This document shows, one piece after another, positions 1-5,943 of a stretch of 7,208 bases of DNA. How positions within the stretch are numbered: position 1 is the stretch's first letter; every line of letters starts with the position of its first letter. The notes beneath the pieces are model-generated. The model made no database searches. It saw only the letters and a list, made by a program, of their open reading frames with translations, and was not told the origin of the DNA. The translations under genes were made by a program, and so were the position numbers. The DNA lies in the NCBI GenBank assembly GCA_029267455.1, contig JAJUIX010000062.1, forward strand, positions 1 through 7,208, in the 5' to 3' direction. The DNA comes from Enteractinococcus sp. GTDB lineage: Bacteria > Actinomycetota > Actinomycetes > Actinomycetales > Micrococcaceae.

Positions 1-608
1 ACCGGGTTGTTCTTGGTGCGGCGTGACAGGACCTGGATCACGCGTCGCACTTCAGCGTCGCGTCCAATCACCGGGTCCAACTTACCGGCGGCGGCAACTT
101 CGGTTAGGTCCGTACCGTATTGTTCAAGGGCTTGGAACGTGCCCTCGGGATCTGGCGAGGTCACTTTGGTGTCGCCACGGACCGAGTTCATCGCCGTCGT
201 GAGGGCTTCAACGGTAGCACCGGCCTCTCGCAGCGCCTGGCCCGTATCGCCGCTATCGGCAGCGAGTCCGAGCAACAGGTGCTCGGTGGACACGAACTGG
301 TCCTGGTTATTTTGCGCTTGGGTTTCGGCAGCCGAAATGACGGACAGCCCCGCGCGAGACAGTTGCGCCTCGGCCACGGTCGAGCCCGAAGCTTTGGGTA
401 AGGCTGCGATCTGGCTCGACGCCTTCGTGGAGATGACGTCGGGATCAACGTCGGCGGCCTTGAGAACCGCCACCGCGACAGACTGGCGCTGATCCATGAG
501 CGCTTTGAGAATATGCGCGGGTTCAATCTGCGGGTTCCCAGCAGTTGAGGCGTTCATCGCCGCAGCCGATAACGCCTCCTGTGATTTCGTGGTGAATTGC
601 GTCTTCAT
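1..608 (-). CDS. clpB: ATP-dependent chaperone ClpB, N-terminal part (cut by the window edge)
   Basis: ClpB is a cytoplasmic AAA+ disaggregase that works with DnaK/DnaJ/GrpE to extract polypeptides from heat-induced aggregates. The visible 202 residues start [16 protein letters not shown] and contain the double Clp-N repeat, roughly residues 1-145, including EPAHILKAL (29-37) and the second-repeat signature [10 protein letters not shown] (107-116). The D1 AAA module then begins with [24 protein letters not shown] (161-184) and [15 protein letters not shown] (188-202). The fragment stops a few residues before the expected Walker A loop; Walker B, the middle domain and D2 lie outside the window. 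The ATG at 606-608 is preceded by a full AAGGAGG (complement of 613-619) with a short 4-base spacer, which fixes the start. A HAIR-like operator lies 44 bases further upstream, so HspR repression is likely. ClpA/ClpC are less likely because the [17 protein letters not shown] block with this N-domain reads as ClpB. Confidence 0.95.
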   Translation of the reverse strand, partial: MKTQFTTKSQEALSAAAMNASTAGNPQIEPAHILKALMDQRQSVAVAVLKAADVDPDVISTKASSQIAALPKASGSTVAEAQLSRAGLSVISAAETQAQNNQDQFVSTEHLLLGLAADSGDTGQALREAGATVEALTTAMNSVRGDTKVTSPDPEGTFQALEQYGTDLTEVAAAGKLDPVIGRDAEVRRVIQVLSRRTKNNP

Positions 609-612
609 GCAT

Positions 613-619
613 CCTCCTT
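613..619 (-). promoter_or_regulatory. Ribosome binding site of clpB
   Basis: Read on the minus strand this is AAGGAGG, a complete anti-Shine-Dalgarno match, followed by 4 bases (ATGC) and the clpB ATG. It is the strongest ribosome binding site in the window, as expected for a highly expressed chaperone. The spacer is shorter than the usual 5-9 bases. An out-of-frame ATG lies in the spacer, but it does not continue the ClpB frame. Confidence 0.8.
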
Positions 620-622
620 CGA

Positions 623-638
623 CCCGGCGCGTACCGGG
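623..638 (-). other. Small hairpin in the clpB 5' leader
   Basis: CCCGG (623-627) and CCGGG (634-638) form a perfect 5-base-pair G+C stem around a 6-base loop. It sits between the HAIR site and the Shine-Dalgarno, so it would fall in the 5' untranslated RNA if transcription starts near the HAIR site. It has no U-run and is not a terminator. A stem this short can occur by chance; a modulating role in translation is only a possibility. Confidence 0.3.
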
Positions 639-652
639 AAGCCAAACTTAAA

Positions 653-673
653 CTTAAGTCTACTTAACTCAAC
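653..673. promoter_or_regulatory. HAIR-type inverted repeat, probable HspR operator of clpB
   Basis: The sequence is CTTAAGT (653-659), a 7-base spacer (660-666), then ACTCAAC (667-673). The HAIR consensus of actinobacterial HspR regulons is CTTGAGT-N7-ACTCAAG, so 12 of 14 arm positions match and the spacing is exact. It lies 44 bases upstream of the clpB start codon, where a repressor would block RNA polymerase. In Streptomyces and mycobacteria HspR, with DnaK as co-repressor, controls dnaK and clpB operons through such sites. On the minus strand the site contains TTGAGT, which could serve as a -35 element, but no convincing -10 follows at the right spacing, so I do not call a promoter. Neither hspR nor dnaK is in this window, so the link to HspR is inferred from the motif. 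Confidence 0.75.
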
Positions 674-861
674 TATTTTTTGGCGAGGAATATTCCAAAT
701 TTTTGCAGGAAGTTGGCACGTCGAGAGGAGCTGAAATTTGCTCATCGGGAGGAGCTAACGTGTGGATTCATGATGACGTCGGCCGGCTGCAGACTCCATT
801 CAGAAGTCGCACCGGGCGTGAAGACGGGCAGCGGGGCCTATGGGTGACCGCGCGTTCTGCA
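674..861. other. Rest of the non-coding region between the lipoprotein gene and clpB
   Basis: Both flanking genes point left, so this stretch is 3' of the lipoprotein gene and upstream of clpB. It holds the GGAATATTCC palindrome and a degenerate 14-base direct repeat at 721-734 and 745-758 (12 of 14 identical, 24 bases apart, core GAGGAGCT). The second copy resembles a plus-strand Shine-Dalgarno ahead of a GTG at 760, but the frame that follows is only the antisense shadow of the lipoprotein gene. I see no stem-plus-U-run terminator after the lipoprotein stop, no tRNA and no credible small gene. Confidence 0.5.
687..696. repeat. Perfect 10-base palindrome GGAATATTCC upstream of clpB
   Basis: GGAATATTCC is perfectly self-complementary and sits 13 bases beyond the distal edge of the HAIR site, in an A+T-rich stretch. 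Outer TTTGG and CCAAA sequences flank this area and can form a second, alternative pairing. It could be a binding site for a dimeric regulator or part of an upstream promoter region. I recognise no specific regulator for it, and a 10-base palindrome has limited significance by itself. Confidence 0.3.
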
Positions 862-1668
862 TTAGCTGGCGTCGTCGGTCGATTCTGGAGTAGCCGTGGC
901 ATCCTCACTAGGGGTCGGCGATGCGGTACTCACCTGGTCCTGGAAAGTCTGGCGCAGCTTCTCCGCCTGGGCCCCGAACATCTCCTGGGCTTCTTCAAGG
1001 GTTACCTGTTCAGCGGTCATATACATGTGAAATTGCGCATTGACCGAAGAGCCGCCAACCGCCAGAGTCTCGACATCTTCACCGTCGGAAATCTCCAAAT
1101 GCAAAGCATCAAGACCAGGGACTTTGGTGAACGTCGCCTCGGCCCCCTCGACTTCGGTGGAGGACAGCGTCTCGCAAGCATTGGGGATCTCGCGGTAGAT
1201 CGTCATGGGTTCGACAGGTTCGGTCGTTTCGAAAATCATCGTCTCGACCCCTGCGCCCCGGTTTTGTTCATCCGCTCCCTCTTCTGCCGGGGAGGCGGTT
1301 GGTGCCTCACGCACAAATTTAGCGGTGATGCCGCCGACGGCGGGTGCACTGAACGAATTCAGGTCATCGAGCAAACGAGCGCACGTGCCGCTGGGCTCAA
1401 ATTCACTCAGTGTCAGGTACATGGTGACCGGATCGTCTACAAACCCTTCCACGGGCGGATCGTGGGCCACCCCCATCAGGTCTCGATCGGTCACAAGAGC
1501 CGCCGCATATTGATCTAGGTCGACGTCGGGAGCAACCGGCGAGGCCGGAGCGGAGTCTTCACCCGTGGGGGTTTCGTTCGGCTCCTCGGCGTCTTGGGAT
1601 GCGCAACCGGCAAACGCCAGGCCAGCGACAGCACCCAGGGCAGCGAACCGAAAAGCTGTACGTTTCAC
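862..1668 (-). CDS. Putative secreted lipoprotein of unknown function
   Basis: A lipoprotein probably anchored on the outer face of the cytoplasmic membrane. From the chosen GTG start the N-terminus has basic residues (KR, then R), a hydrophobic stretch rich in Ala/Gly/Leu, and the lipobox FAGC with Cys at residue 22; signal peptidase II would cleave before that Cys. The mature protein opens with an acidic, Pro/Thr-rich linker, then a globular part of about 200 residues with two cysteines (GTCARLL and NACETL contexts) that could form a disulfide. It ends in a Ser/Thr/Pro/Glu/Asp tail with no defined motif. I chose the GTG at 1666-1668 because GAGGTG precedes it by 8 bases; a GTG three codons upstream overlaps that ribosome binding site. 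The AALVTDRDL opening and paired cysteines faintly recall extracellular sensor domains of the PknH type, but I cannot establish homology. It is divergent from the YihY gene and lies upstream of clpB in the same direction. Confidence 0.8.
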   Translation of the reverse strand: MKRTAFRFAALGAVAGLAFAGCASQDAEEPNETPTGEDSAPASPVAPDVDLDQYAAALVTDRDLMGVAHDPPVEGFVDDPVTMYLTLSEFEPSGTCARLLDDLNSFSAPAVGGITAKFVREAPTASPAEEGADEQNRGAGVETMIFETTEPVEPMTIYREIPNACETLSSTEVEGAEATFTKVPGLDALHLEISDGEDVETLAVGGSSVNAQFHMYMTAEQVTLEEAQEMFGAQAEKLRQTFQDQVSTASPTPSEDATATPESTDDAS

Positions 1669-1676
1669 AAATATCA

Positions 1677-1682
1677 CACCTC
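1677..1682 (-). promoter_or_regulatory. Ribosome binding site deciding the lipoprotein start
   Basis: Read on the minus strand this is GAGGTG, with 8 bases to the GTG at 1666-1668. An in-frame GTG at 1675-1677 overlaps this element and would add only MIF to the N-terminus. The site therefore favours the shorter protein, which begins directly with the basic part of the signal peptide. Confidence 0.6.
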
Positions 1683-1759
1683 TACGATACCGCTTGTCGT
1701 CGCCGACGCGGCAACTTCAGACATGCCGCGTGGGCTGTGACACAGGATAAGCTCGATGT
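1683..1759. other. Divergent intergenic region between the lipoprotein and YihY-family genes
   Basis: This short spacer must hold the promoters of two divergent genes unless transcription comes from elsewhere. The plus-strand gene has only a weak AGGA at 1744-1747, 12 bases before its ATG. GGATAA at 1745-1750 is -10-like, but there is no suitably spaced -35 and it would leave almost no leader. No confident promoter or operator can be named. Confidence 0.35.
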
Positions 1760-3040
1760 ATGTCCCACTTCGCGGCCGATTCAGATGACACGCCGTCTAC
1801 GGCGAGCGCGCCGAATACCTCGTCCGCTCATGAACCGAAACCATCTGGCCCGCAGCATGTCGCAGCCTCCGCGTTTGCCAAGTTCACCCCGTCACGGCCA
1901 ACGGTCACGTATCATACTCCGCGTCCGACGCTGTGGTTCGTTATCCGACGCACCTGGGCTCGCGCGATCGCTCTACAGGTGTGGGACGTTGCCGCGACCA
2001 TGACCTTTTATCTCATCTTGTCACTTTTGCCCGGGCTCATCGCGTTGACCTCCATCGTGTCACTGATCGATTTCACCGAAGAAACCTTGTGGACGGTCGC
2101 CGGATTGGTGAATGATCTCATCCCCGCGCTCGAACCTACCTGGATCGTAGGGACCGTGTTGAGCCTGGTGGATCTCCCCGGTGGGGTAACCGCACTAACG
2201 TTGGGATTGATCGGCGCGATGTACTCGGCCTCTAACGTGGTAGCCGCGTTCCACCGGGCCATGAACCGAATTTATGACACCCGTGAGGGGCGACCCTTTA
2301 TTTATTTCCGCCTCGTGGTCTTCATCGAGACCCTGGTGCTGCTGGTCGCCTCACTGGCTCTGCTGGTCCTGATCATCCTCGGGGGTGACTTCTCCCGGCG
2401 ACTTGGCGAATTGCTCGGCCTGACCGAGGAAACCATCGCGACCTGGAACGTCTTGAAGTGGCCGTTAATTTTACTTGTCCTGATTTTCTTGGTCTCCCAG
2501 GCGTTTTATCGCGGACCTAACGTACACCGGCCGCGATACCGCATCATCAGCGCGGGGGCGGTCTTTACCGTCATCGTGTTGTTCACGGCCATCGCCCTTA
2601 CCGGTTGGCTATTGGAGAGGGTAGCCATCTTTGAACAGGTATTTAATACCGTCAACGGCATTTTATACGGCATTGTGATGCTATGGGTGGCGTTTATGGT
2701 GATGCTCGCAGCTGCTGCCTGGGACGCCGAGATGCTACGCGCCCGCCAGCTAGCTTCTGGGTATGCCGCATCGGATGAGCTTCAACTTGCTACCCAGCAC
2801 ACGTGGGTGTTGCGGCGCCTAGATGCCGAGACCGCAAACCGTCGCTATATTTCGGGGATCATCGTCGACAACTATCACACCGGGCAGCCGGTCACGATGC
2901 CCAAAACCGCGCAACTCACCGAAGCTGACAGTTTCTGGGCCGTGCGAGCACCTGCTTACGACCCGTCTACGGGTACGCCGTTTCACGCAGAAACGCCGTC
3001 GTTGGTACCACAAGACTCCGACGACGGCGATTCTGAGTAG
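1760..3040 (+). CDS. YihY/BrkB-family (UPF0761-like) inner membrane protein
   Basis: A 426-residue polytopic membrane protein of the YihY/virulence factor BrkB family. The molecular function of this family is not firmly established, although some members were once misnamed RNase BN. A hydrophilic Ser/Pro/Thr-rich N-terminus (1-57) leads to an amphipathic WFVIRRTWARAIALQVWDVAATMTFY region typical of the family start. About six membrane segments follow, near residues 79-102, 141-165, 184-208, 233-250, 264-285 and 299-322. Family-like landmarks are the FYLILSLLPGLIAL segment, SASNVVAAFHRAMNRIYDTREGRPF (156-180), and the polar YRGPNVHRPRYRIISAGAVF loop (250-269). A soluble C-terminal extension of about 100 residues ends in an acidic QDSDDGDSE. 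The ATG start has only a weak AGGA 12 bases upstream, so a slightly different start inside the hydrophilic N-terminus is possible. It converges with the DoxX-like gene across a 21-base gap that has no obvious terminator. Confidence 0.9.
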   Translation: MSHFAADSDDTPSTASAPNTSSAHEPKPSGPQHVAASAFAKFTPSRPTVTYHTPRPTLWFVIRRTWARAIALQVWDVAATMTFYLILSLLPGLIALTSIVSLIDFTEETLWTVAGLVNDLIPALEPTWIVGTVLSLVDLPGGVTALTLGLIGAMYSASNVVAAFHRAMNRIYDTREGRPFIYFRLVVFIETLVLLVASLALLVLIILGGDFSRRLGELLGLTEETIATWNVLKWPLILLVLIFLVSQAFYRGPNVHRPRYRIISAGAVFTVIVLFTAIALTGWLLERVAIFEQVFNTVNGILYGIVMLWVAFMVMLAAAAWDAEMLRARQLASGYAASDELQLATQHTWVLRRLDAETANRRYISGIIVDNYHTGQPVTMPKTAQLTEADSFWAVRAPAYDPSTGTPFHAETPSLVPQDSDDGDSE

Positions 3041-3061
3041 CAGAACGAAGAACCCGAGGTA

Positions 3062-3688
3062 CTAGGCGGCTTTGCGAGCGCTTCGGGCAGCCTTGCGTGC
3101 GGCTTTGCGCTCTTGAACGGCCTCGTCACGGGCTTCTTTTAGCTTTTCAAGCGCTACATCTCGAGCTTCCATGAGCGCTTTGCGGCGGTCGTCTCGTGCC
3201 GACTGGATCGCTTCAACCTTTTGTTCTTTGGCGTCCTGAATTTTCGCGACGCGGCGTTTCGTGGCTTTTTTACGACGAGCCGAGGAGTTGAACAGCGAAT
3301 CGACGATCATGCTGGCCCCCGCGCCCAGCATCCAAATGTCTTTGGCAACCGCAGTACCCTCGCTGGTAGGACGAACGCCGTCGTCTTGCGTCATGCCCGG
3401 GGTATTGAGGTACATGTTAATAAGCCCCGCAGAAAACACGCCCAGCGCCGAACCTGCCAACCAGCCCGGAACCTTGGGAATCAACTGCATCGCACCGACA
3501 CTGATTTCCGTGACGGCGATAAACCGACGGAATGCTTCGGGCGACATATCGGCCAGCACCGGCACCCCGTTGGCAGCCATTTGCTGAAGTCCTTCCGCTT
3601 CCTCAGTGGTGAGGTTCAACTTTCCGATACCGGAGTTCAACACGAATGCACCGGTGGTCAAACGTAACGGCAACTGAGCCAAGCTCAT
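3062..3688 (-). CDS. DoxX-like integral membrane protein with a long charged C-terminal helix
   Basis: A 208-residue protein resembling small actinobacterial DoxX-like membrane proteins. The opening LPLRLTTGAFVLNSGIGKL is the family-like first segment. Hydrophobic segments follow near residues 57-74, 76-94 and 116-133, and MYLNTPGM (92-99) separates the last two. From about residue 137 to the end, the protein is almost entirely Lys, Arg, Glu, Asp, Ala and Gln without Pro or Gly. It begins ARRKKATKRR and ends in Ala/Lys/Arg repeats (KAARKAARSARKAA). This predicts a long charged helix or coiled coil, probably cytoplasmic by the positive-inside rule. The ATG at 3686-3688 is chosen because AAGGAAG (complement of 3693-3699) lies just upstream; a longer frame with M at 3769 would add 27 residues unlike the family. 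The gene is divergent from trmB and convergent with the YihY gene. Its role is unknown; DoxX-type proteins have been linked to redox and thiol stress, which cannot be inferred here. Confidence 0.82.
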   Translation of the reverse strand: MSLAQLPLRLTTGAFVLNSGIGKLNLTTEEAEGLQQMAANGVPVLADMSPEAFRRFIAVTEISVGAMQLIPKVPGWLAGSALGVFSAGLINMYLNTPGMTQDDGVRPTSEGTAVAKDIWMLGAGASMIVDSLFNSSARRKKATKRRVAKIQDAKEQKVEAIQSARDDRRKALMEARDVALEKLKEARDEAVQERKAARKAARSARKAA

Positions 3689-3692
3689 AAGT

Positions 3693-3699
3693 CTTCCTT
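3693..3699 (-). promoter_or_regulatory. Ribosome binding site deciding the DoxX-like start
   Basis: The minus strand reads AAGGAAG and then 4 bases before the ATG at 3686-3688; the AGGA core is 6 bases away. It supports a protein starting MSLAQLPLRL rather than the longer in-frame reading that begins 81 bases upstream, for which no comparable site is visible. Confidence 0.6.
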
Positions 3700-3860
3700 C
3701 CATTGGGGACTCGTTATCCTTAACTGTAATACTTTCAACCTGAAATCCAATACGTTCCACACGCGCCAAATCCGTGCACTACGATGGCTCTGCAGTAAAC
3801 CCAATGCTCGAGCCAAAACCGCAGCCACGAGGCCGCACAGAAAGACTGAAAAATACCACG
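3700..3860. other. Divergent region between the DoxX-like gene and trmB
   Basis: This stretch should hold the promoters of both divergent genes if trmB starts at 3861. On the minus strand a TTGAAA (complement of 3735-3740) could be a -35 element for the DoxX-like gene, but no good -10 follows at 16-18 bases. The trmB reading frame stays open back to a GTG at 3774, so part of this region would be coding if a longer TrmB is made. No hairpin terminator, tRNA or clear operator was seen. Confidence 0.35.
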
Positions 3861-4778
3861 ATGACGCCCTCAAAACACCACGCCAAGAACCCGCAGCCCC
3901 CATATACTCACGACGATGTCGACACCGGTAGTATCCCATCGGGGTACCGCAAAATCGAAACTCCCGAGGGCGTGAAAATTGTTCGCGAAGGTCCGGTGTC
4001 GTTCGTGCGTCGGGAATTATCGATGTCGCCGACCCGCCAAAAGCTATGGCAAGACCACCTGGGCACGACCATTTTACCGGTGACCAGGTCATTTGCTGAC
4101 ACTTCGGTTGCCCCGGAATCGTATCTGGATGTTGCCCAAGAATGGGGGCAGGACGGACCGCTGATCGTTGATATTGGGGTGGGCCACGGTGAGTCAACTT
4201 TTGCCGGGGCACAAACGAATCCGGATGCGAACTTTTTGGCTGTCGAAGTGTACCGTCCAGGGTTGGCCAAACTCTTAGATCGCATCGTCGCCGAAGACGT
4301 GACCAATGTGCGCATGGTGGAGGCCAATGCTCCCGAGGTGCTCGACCACATGCTCCCGGCCGGGGCAGCTCAAGAAGTGTGGGTGTTTTTCCCTGACCCG
4401 TGGCAGAAGAACCGGTACCACAAGCGTCGATTGATTCAGCCGAAATTCCTGGATCGGGTGGCGCGCGTTCTGAAGGTCGGCGGCGTCTTGCGGTTGGCCA
4501 CCGACTGGTCCCACTATGCCGCCCATATGCGGGAAGTTGCCGAAGCACATCCAGCCTTTGAAAACCTGCACCCGGGCCGGCTAGCAGGACACGACTCCCC
4601 GCTGACTCGGGCTCGAGCTAAGGGCACTGACGAGCACAACCCTCTGCCGCTGGCTGAGGCCCTCGATACGGAAGGTGGTTGGGCGCCGCGGTTTGCAACC
4701 CGTCCGGTAACCAGTTTTGAGGCGAAAGCTCAGCGCGCCGGACGCTATATCTTTGACCTGGCGTATCGTCGCATCTAA
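3861..4778 (+). CDS. trmB: tRNA (guanine-N7)-methyltransferase TrmB
   Basis: TrmB uses S-adenosylmethionine to methylate N7 of G46 in the variable loop of tRNAs, in the cytoplasm. Counting from the ATG at 3861 (305 residues), the Rossmann methyltransferase core shows motif I VDIGVGHGES (103-112), the acidic EVYRPG (129-134) at the end of the second strand, and the TrmB signature FFPDPWQKNRYHKRRL (176-191). It continues with LATDW (212-216) and the C-terminal substrate motif PVTSFEAKAQRAGRYIFDL (282-300). The segment PVSFVRRELSMSPTRQKLW precedes the core, as in actinobacterial homologues. The start is uncertain: in-frame GTG at 3774 and ATG at 3804 would add 29 or 19 residues. None of the three has a strong Shine-Dalgarno; I prefer 3861 because the extra residues are low-complexity and lie close to the divergent DoxX-like gene. 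Its stop is 13 bases from the stop of the convergent glycerate kinase gene. Confidence 0.93.
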   Translation: MTPSKHHAKNPQPPYTHDDVDTGSIPSGYRKIETPEGVKIVREGPVSFVRRELSMSPTRQKLWQDHLGTTILPVTRSFADTSVAPESYLDVAQEWGQDGPLIVDIGVGHGESTFAGAQTNPDANFLAVEVYRPGLAKLLDRIVAEDVTNVRMVEANAPEVLDHMLPAGAAQEVWVFFPDPWQKNRYHKRRLIQPKFLDRVARVLKVGGVLRLATDWSHYAAHMREVAEAHPAFENLHPGRLAGHDSPLTRARAKGTDEHNPLPLAEALDTEGGWAPRFATRPVTSFEAKAQRAGRYIFDLAYRRI

Positions 4779-4791
4779 GTGGAAAACCGCT

Positions 4792-5943
4792 CTACCGGGT
4801 AGCCTGGGCGGCCAGCCAAGTTCGGATGAGGTTTTCCGCAGTGTTCGCCAGGTTCTCGGCGGTGTGGGCCAGCGCGGCGTCGAGATCTTGTGGGCCGAGA
4901 GTAATACCGAAGATCGCAGTAATGCCGTGGTCGTACACGGCTTGCGCCCCCGGACCGATTGAGCCGACGACGGCGATGACGGGTTTGTTGGTTCGTCGAG
5001 CCACCCCGACGGGCACTTTGCCGGCTAAGGACTGTCCGTCGAGTTGGCCTTCACCAGTAATAATAACGTCGGCTGCAGCTGCCAGATCGTCGAACCTTGC
5101 GGCATCGAGGACGGATTCAATCCCCGGCTGAAGCTGAGCACCGAAAAATGCATACATCCCAGCCGCAAACCCGCCGGCCGCTCCCCCGCCGACCAGTTTC
5201 GTCACATCGACGCCGACATCTCGGGCAATGATTTCCGCAGCGTGTGCGGTACCGGCTTCGAGCCGCTGCACCATCGCCGCGTCGGCACCTTTTTGTGGGG
5301 CAAAAACCGCTGCCGCCCCTTCGGTGCCCAACAACAGATTGTTTATATCGGTCATCACGGTCAGTTGTTTGGGACGGCGCAACTGTGTGGCATCGATGCG
5401 CGCGATCTTCGCCAGAGTGCCGCCGGTTGGTATAAAACTCCTATCGGCGTCGTCGAAAAATTGGACCCCGCAGGCGGCAGCGGCGCCGCATCCCAGATCG
5501 TGGGTCGCCGACCCGCCAGCACCGACGAGCAGTGGGTGGTCTAGCAGATGAGCGATGAGTTCTCCGACCCCATAGGTGGTAGTTGTTTCGGGATTTGGGC
5601 TATTGGTCAGCGGCAGGCCTGCGGCGGCGGCCATCTCAATGACAGCGGCATCAGGCAGGATGCCGTAGTGCGCTGTCACCGGGGTGTGTTCGGGGCCGGT
5701 GACGCGAAGACTGTGGCGGGTTCCGTTGGCCGCGGCTACCAGGGCGTCCACGGTCCCTTCGCCGCCGTCAGCCATCGGAATGGAAACGACACGGGTGGCG
5801 GGCGCGGCACGGCGAATGCCCTGCGCTAGCGCCTCGGCCACCCCGGCGGAATCTAGCGCGCCTTTGAAGGAATCAGGTACCAGCAGGATGTTCAGGGGTG
5901 TCTGTAGCGGATCCGACGGTTCGTGTGCGAGGGAGGGCGTCAT
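4792..5943 (-). CDS. glxK: Glycerate kinase (GlxK/GarK family)
   Basis: This enzyme phosphorylates D-glycerate with ATP; GlxK/GarK-type enzymes make 2-phosphoglycerate, which enters lower glycolysis. The 383-residue length is normal for the family. Landmarks are VPDSFKG (22-28), MADGGEGT (57-64), GAGGSATHDLGCGAA (141-155, the nucleotide/substrate-binding Gly-rich loop), TDINNLLLGTEGAAAVFAPQKGAD (198-221), and ADVIITGEGQLDGQSLAGKVPVGVA (291-315). The family's common NDGG is HDLG here and DNP is INN, modest variations within a well-conserved frame. An approximate internal repeat, TAENLANTAENL (361-372), sits near the C-terminus. The ATG at 5941-5943 overlaps the stop of the upstream permease gene (ATGA), and AGGA lies 8 bases upstream. 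This indicates co-transcription and translational coupling. A start nearer LNILLVPDSFKG is possible, because the first 16 residues are hydrophilic and not conserved in most relatives. Confidence 0.95.
   Translation of the reverse strand: MTPSLAHEPSDPLQTPLNILLVPDSFKGALDSAGVAEALAQGIRRAAPATRVVSIPMADGGEGTVDALVAAANGTRHSLRVTGPEHTPVTAHYGILPDAAVIEMAAAAGLPLTNSPNPETTTTYGVGELIAHLLDHPLLVGAGGSATHDLGCGAAAACGVQFFDDADRSFIPTGGTLAKIARIDATQLRRPKQLTVMTDINNLLLGTEGAAAVFAPQKGADAAMVQRLEAGTAHAAEIIARDVGVDVTKLVGGGAAGGFAAGMYAFFGAQLQPGIESVLDAARFDDLAAAADVIITGEGQLDGQSLAGKVPVGVARRTNKPVIAVVGSIGPGAQAVYDHGITAIFGITLGPQDLDAALAHTAENLANTAENLIRTWLAAQATR

Noticed and set aside
667..672. TTGAGT on the minus strand as the -35 box of a clpB promoter
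   Set aside because: The best -10 at suitable spacing is TAAGTT, which is poor. The hexamer is already explained as part of the HAIR arm, so I do not call a promoter from it.
703..1518. Long plus-strand open frame opposite the lipoprotein gene, with a Shine-Dalgarno-like GGGAGG before a GTG at 760
   Set aside because: It is antisense to a gene with a clear signal peptide and lipobox. Its translation is rich in Arg, Gly and His without domain structure, which is typical of a shadow frame in G+C-rich DNA.
3041..3061. Possible bidirectional terminator between the convergent YihY and DoxX-like genes
   Set aside because: The 21-base gap and its flanks show no stable stem followed by a T-run. Termination may be Rho-dependent or overlapping, but it cannot be supported here.
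3685..4548. Long minus-strand open frame opposite trmB
   Set aside because: It covers the opposite strand of the catalytic core of an unmistakable TrmB and runs into the start of the DoxX-like gene. The predicted protein is rich in Pro, Arg and Ser with no recognisable domain.
4779..4805. CTACC-G-GGTAG inverted repeat at the convergent trmB/glxK ends as a terminator
   Set aside because: The arms are separated by a single base, too tight for a full 5-pair hairpin, and no U-run follows on either strand.
5044..5829. Several plus-strand open frames opposite the glycerate kinase gene
   Set aside because: All are shadows of the conserved kinase frame and have no ribosome binding site or recognisable motif.
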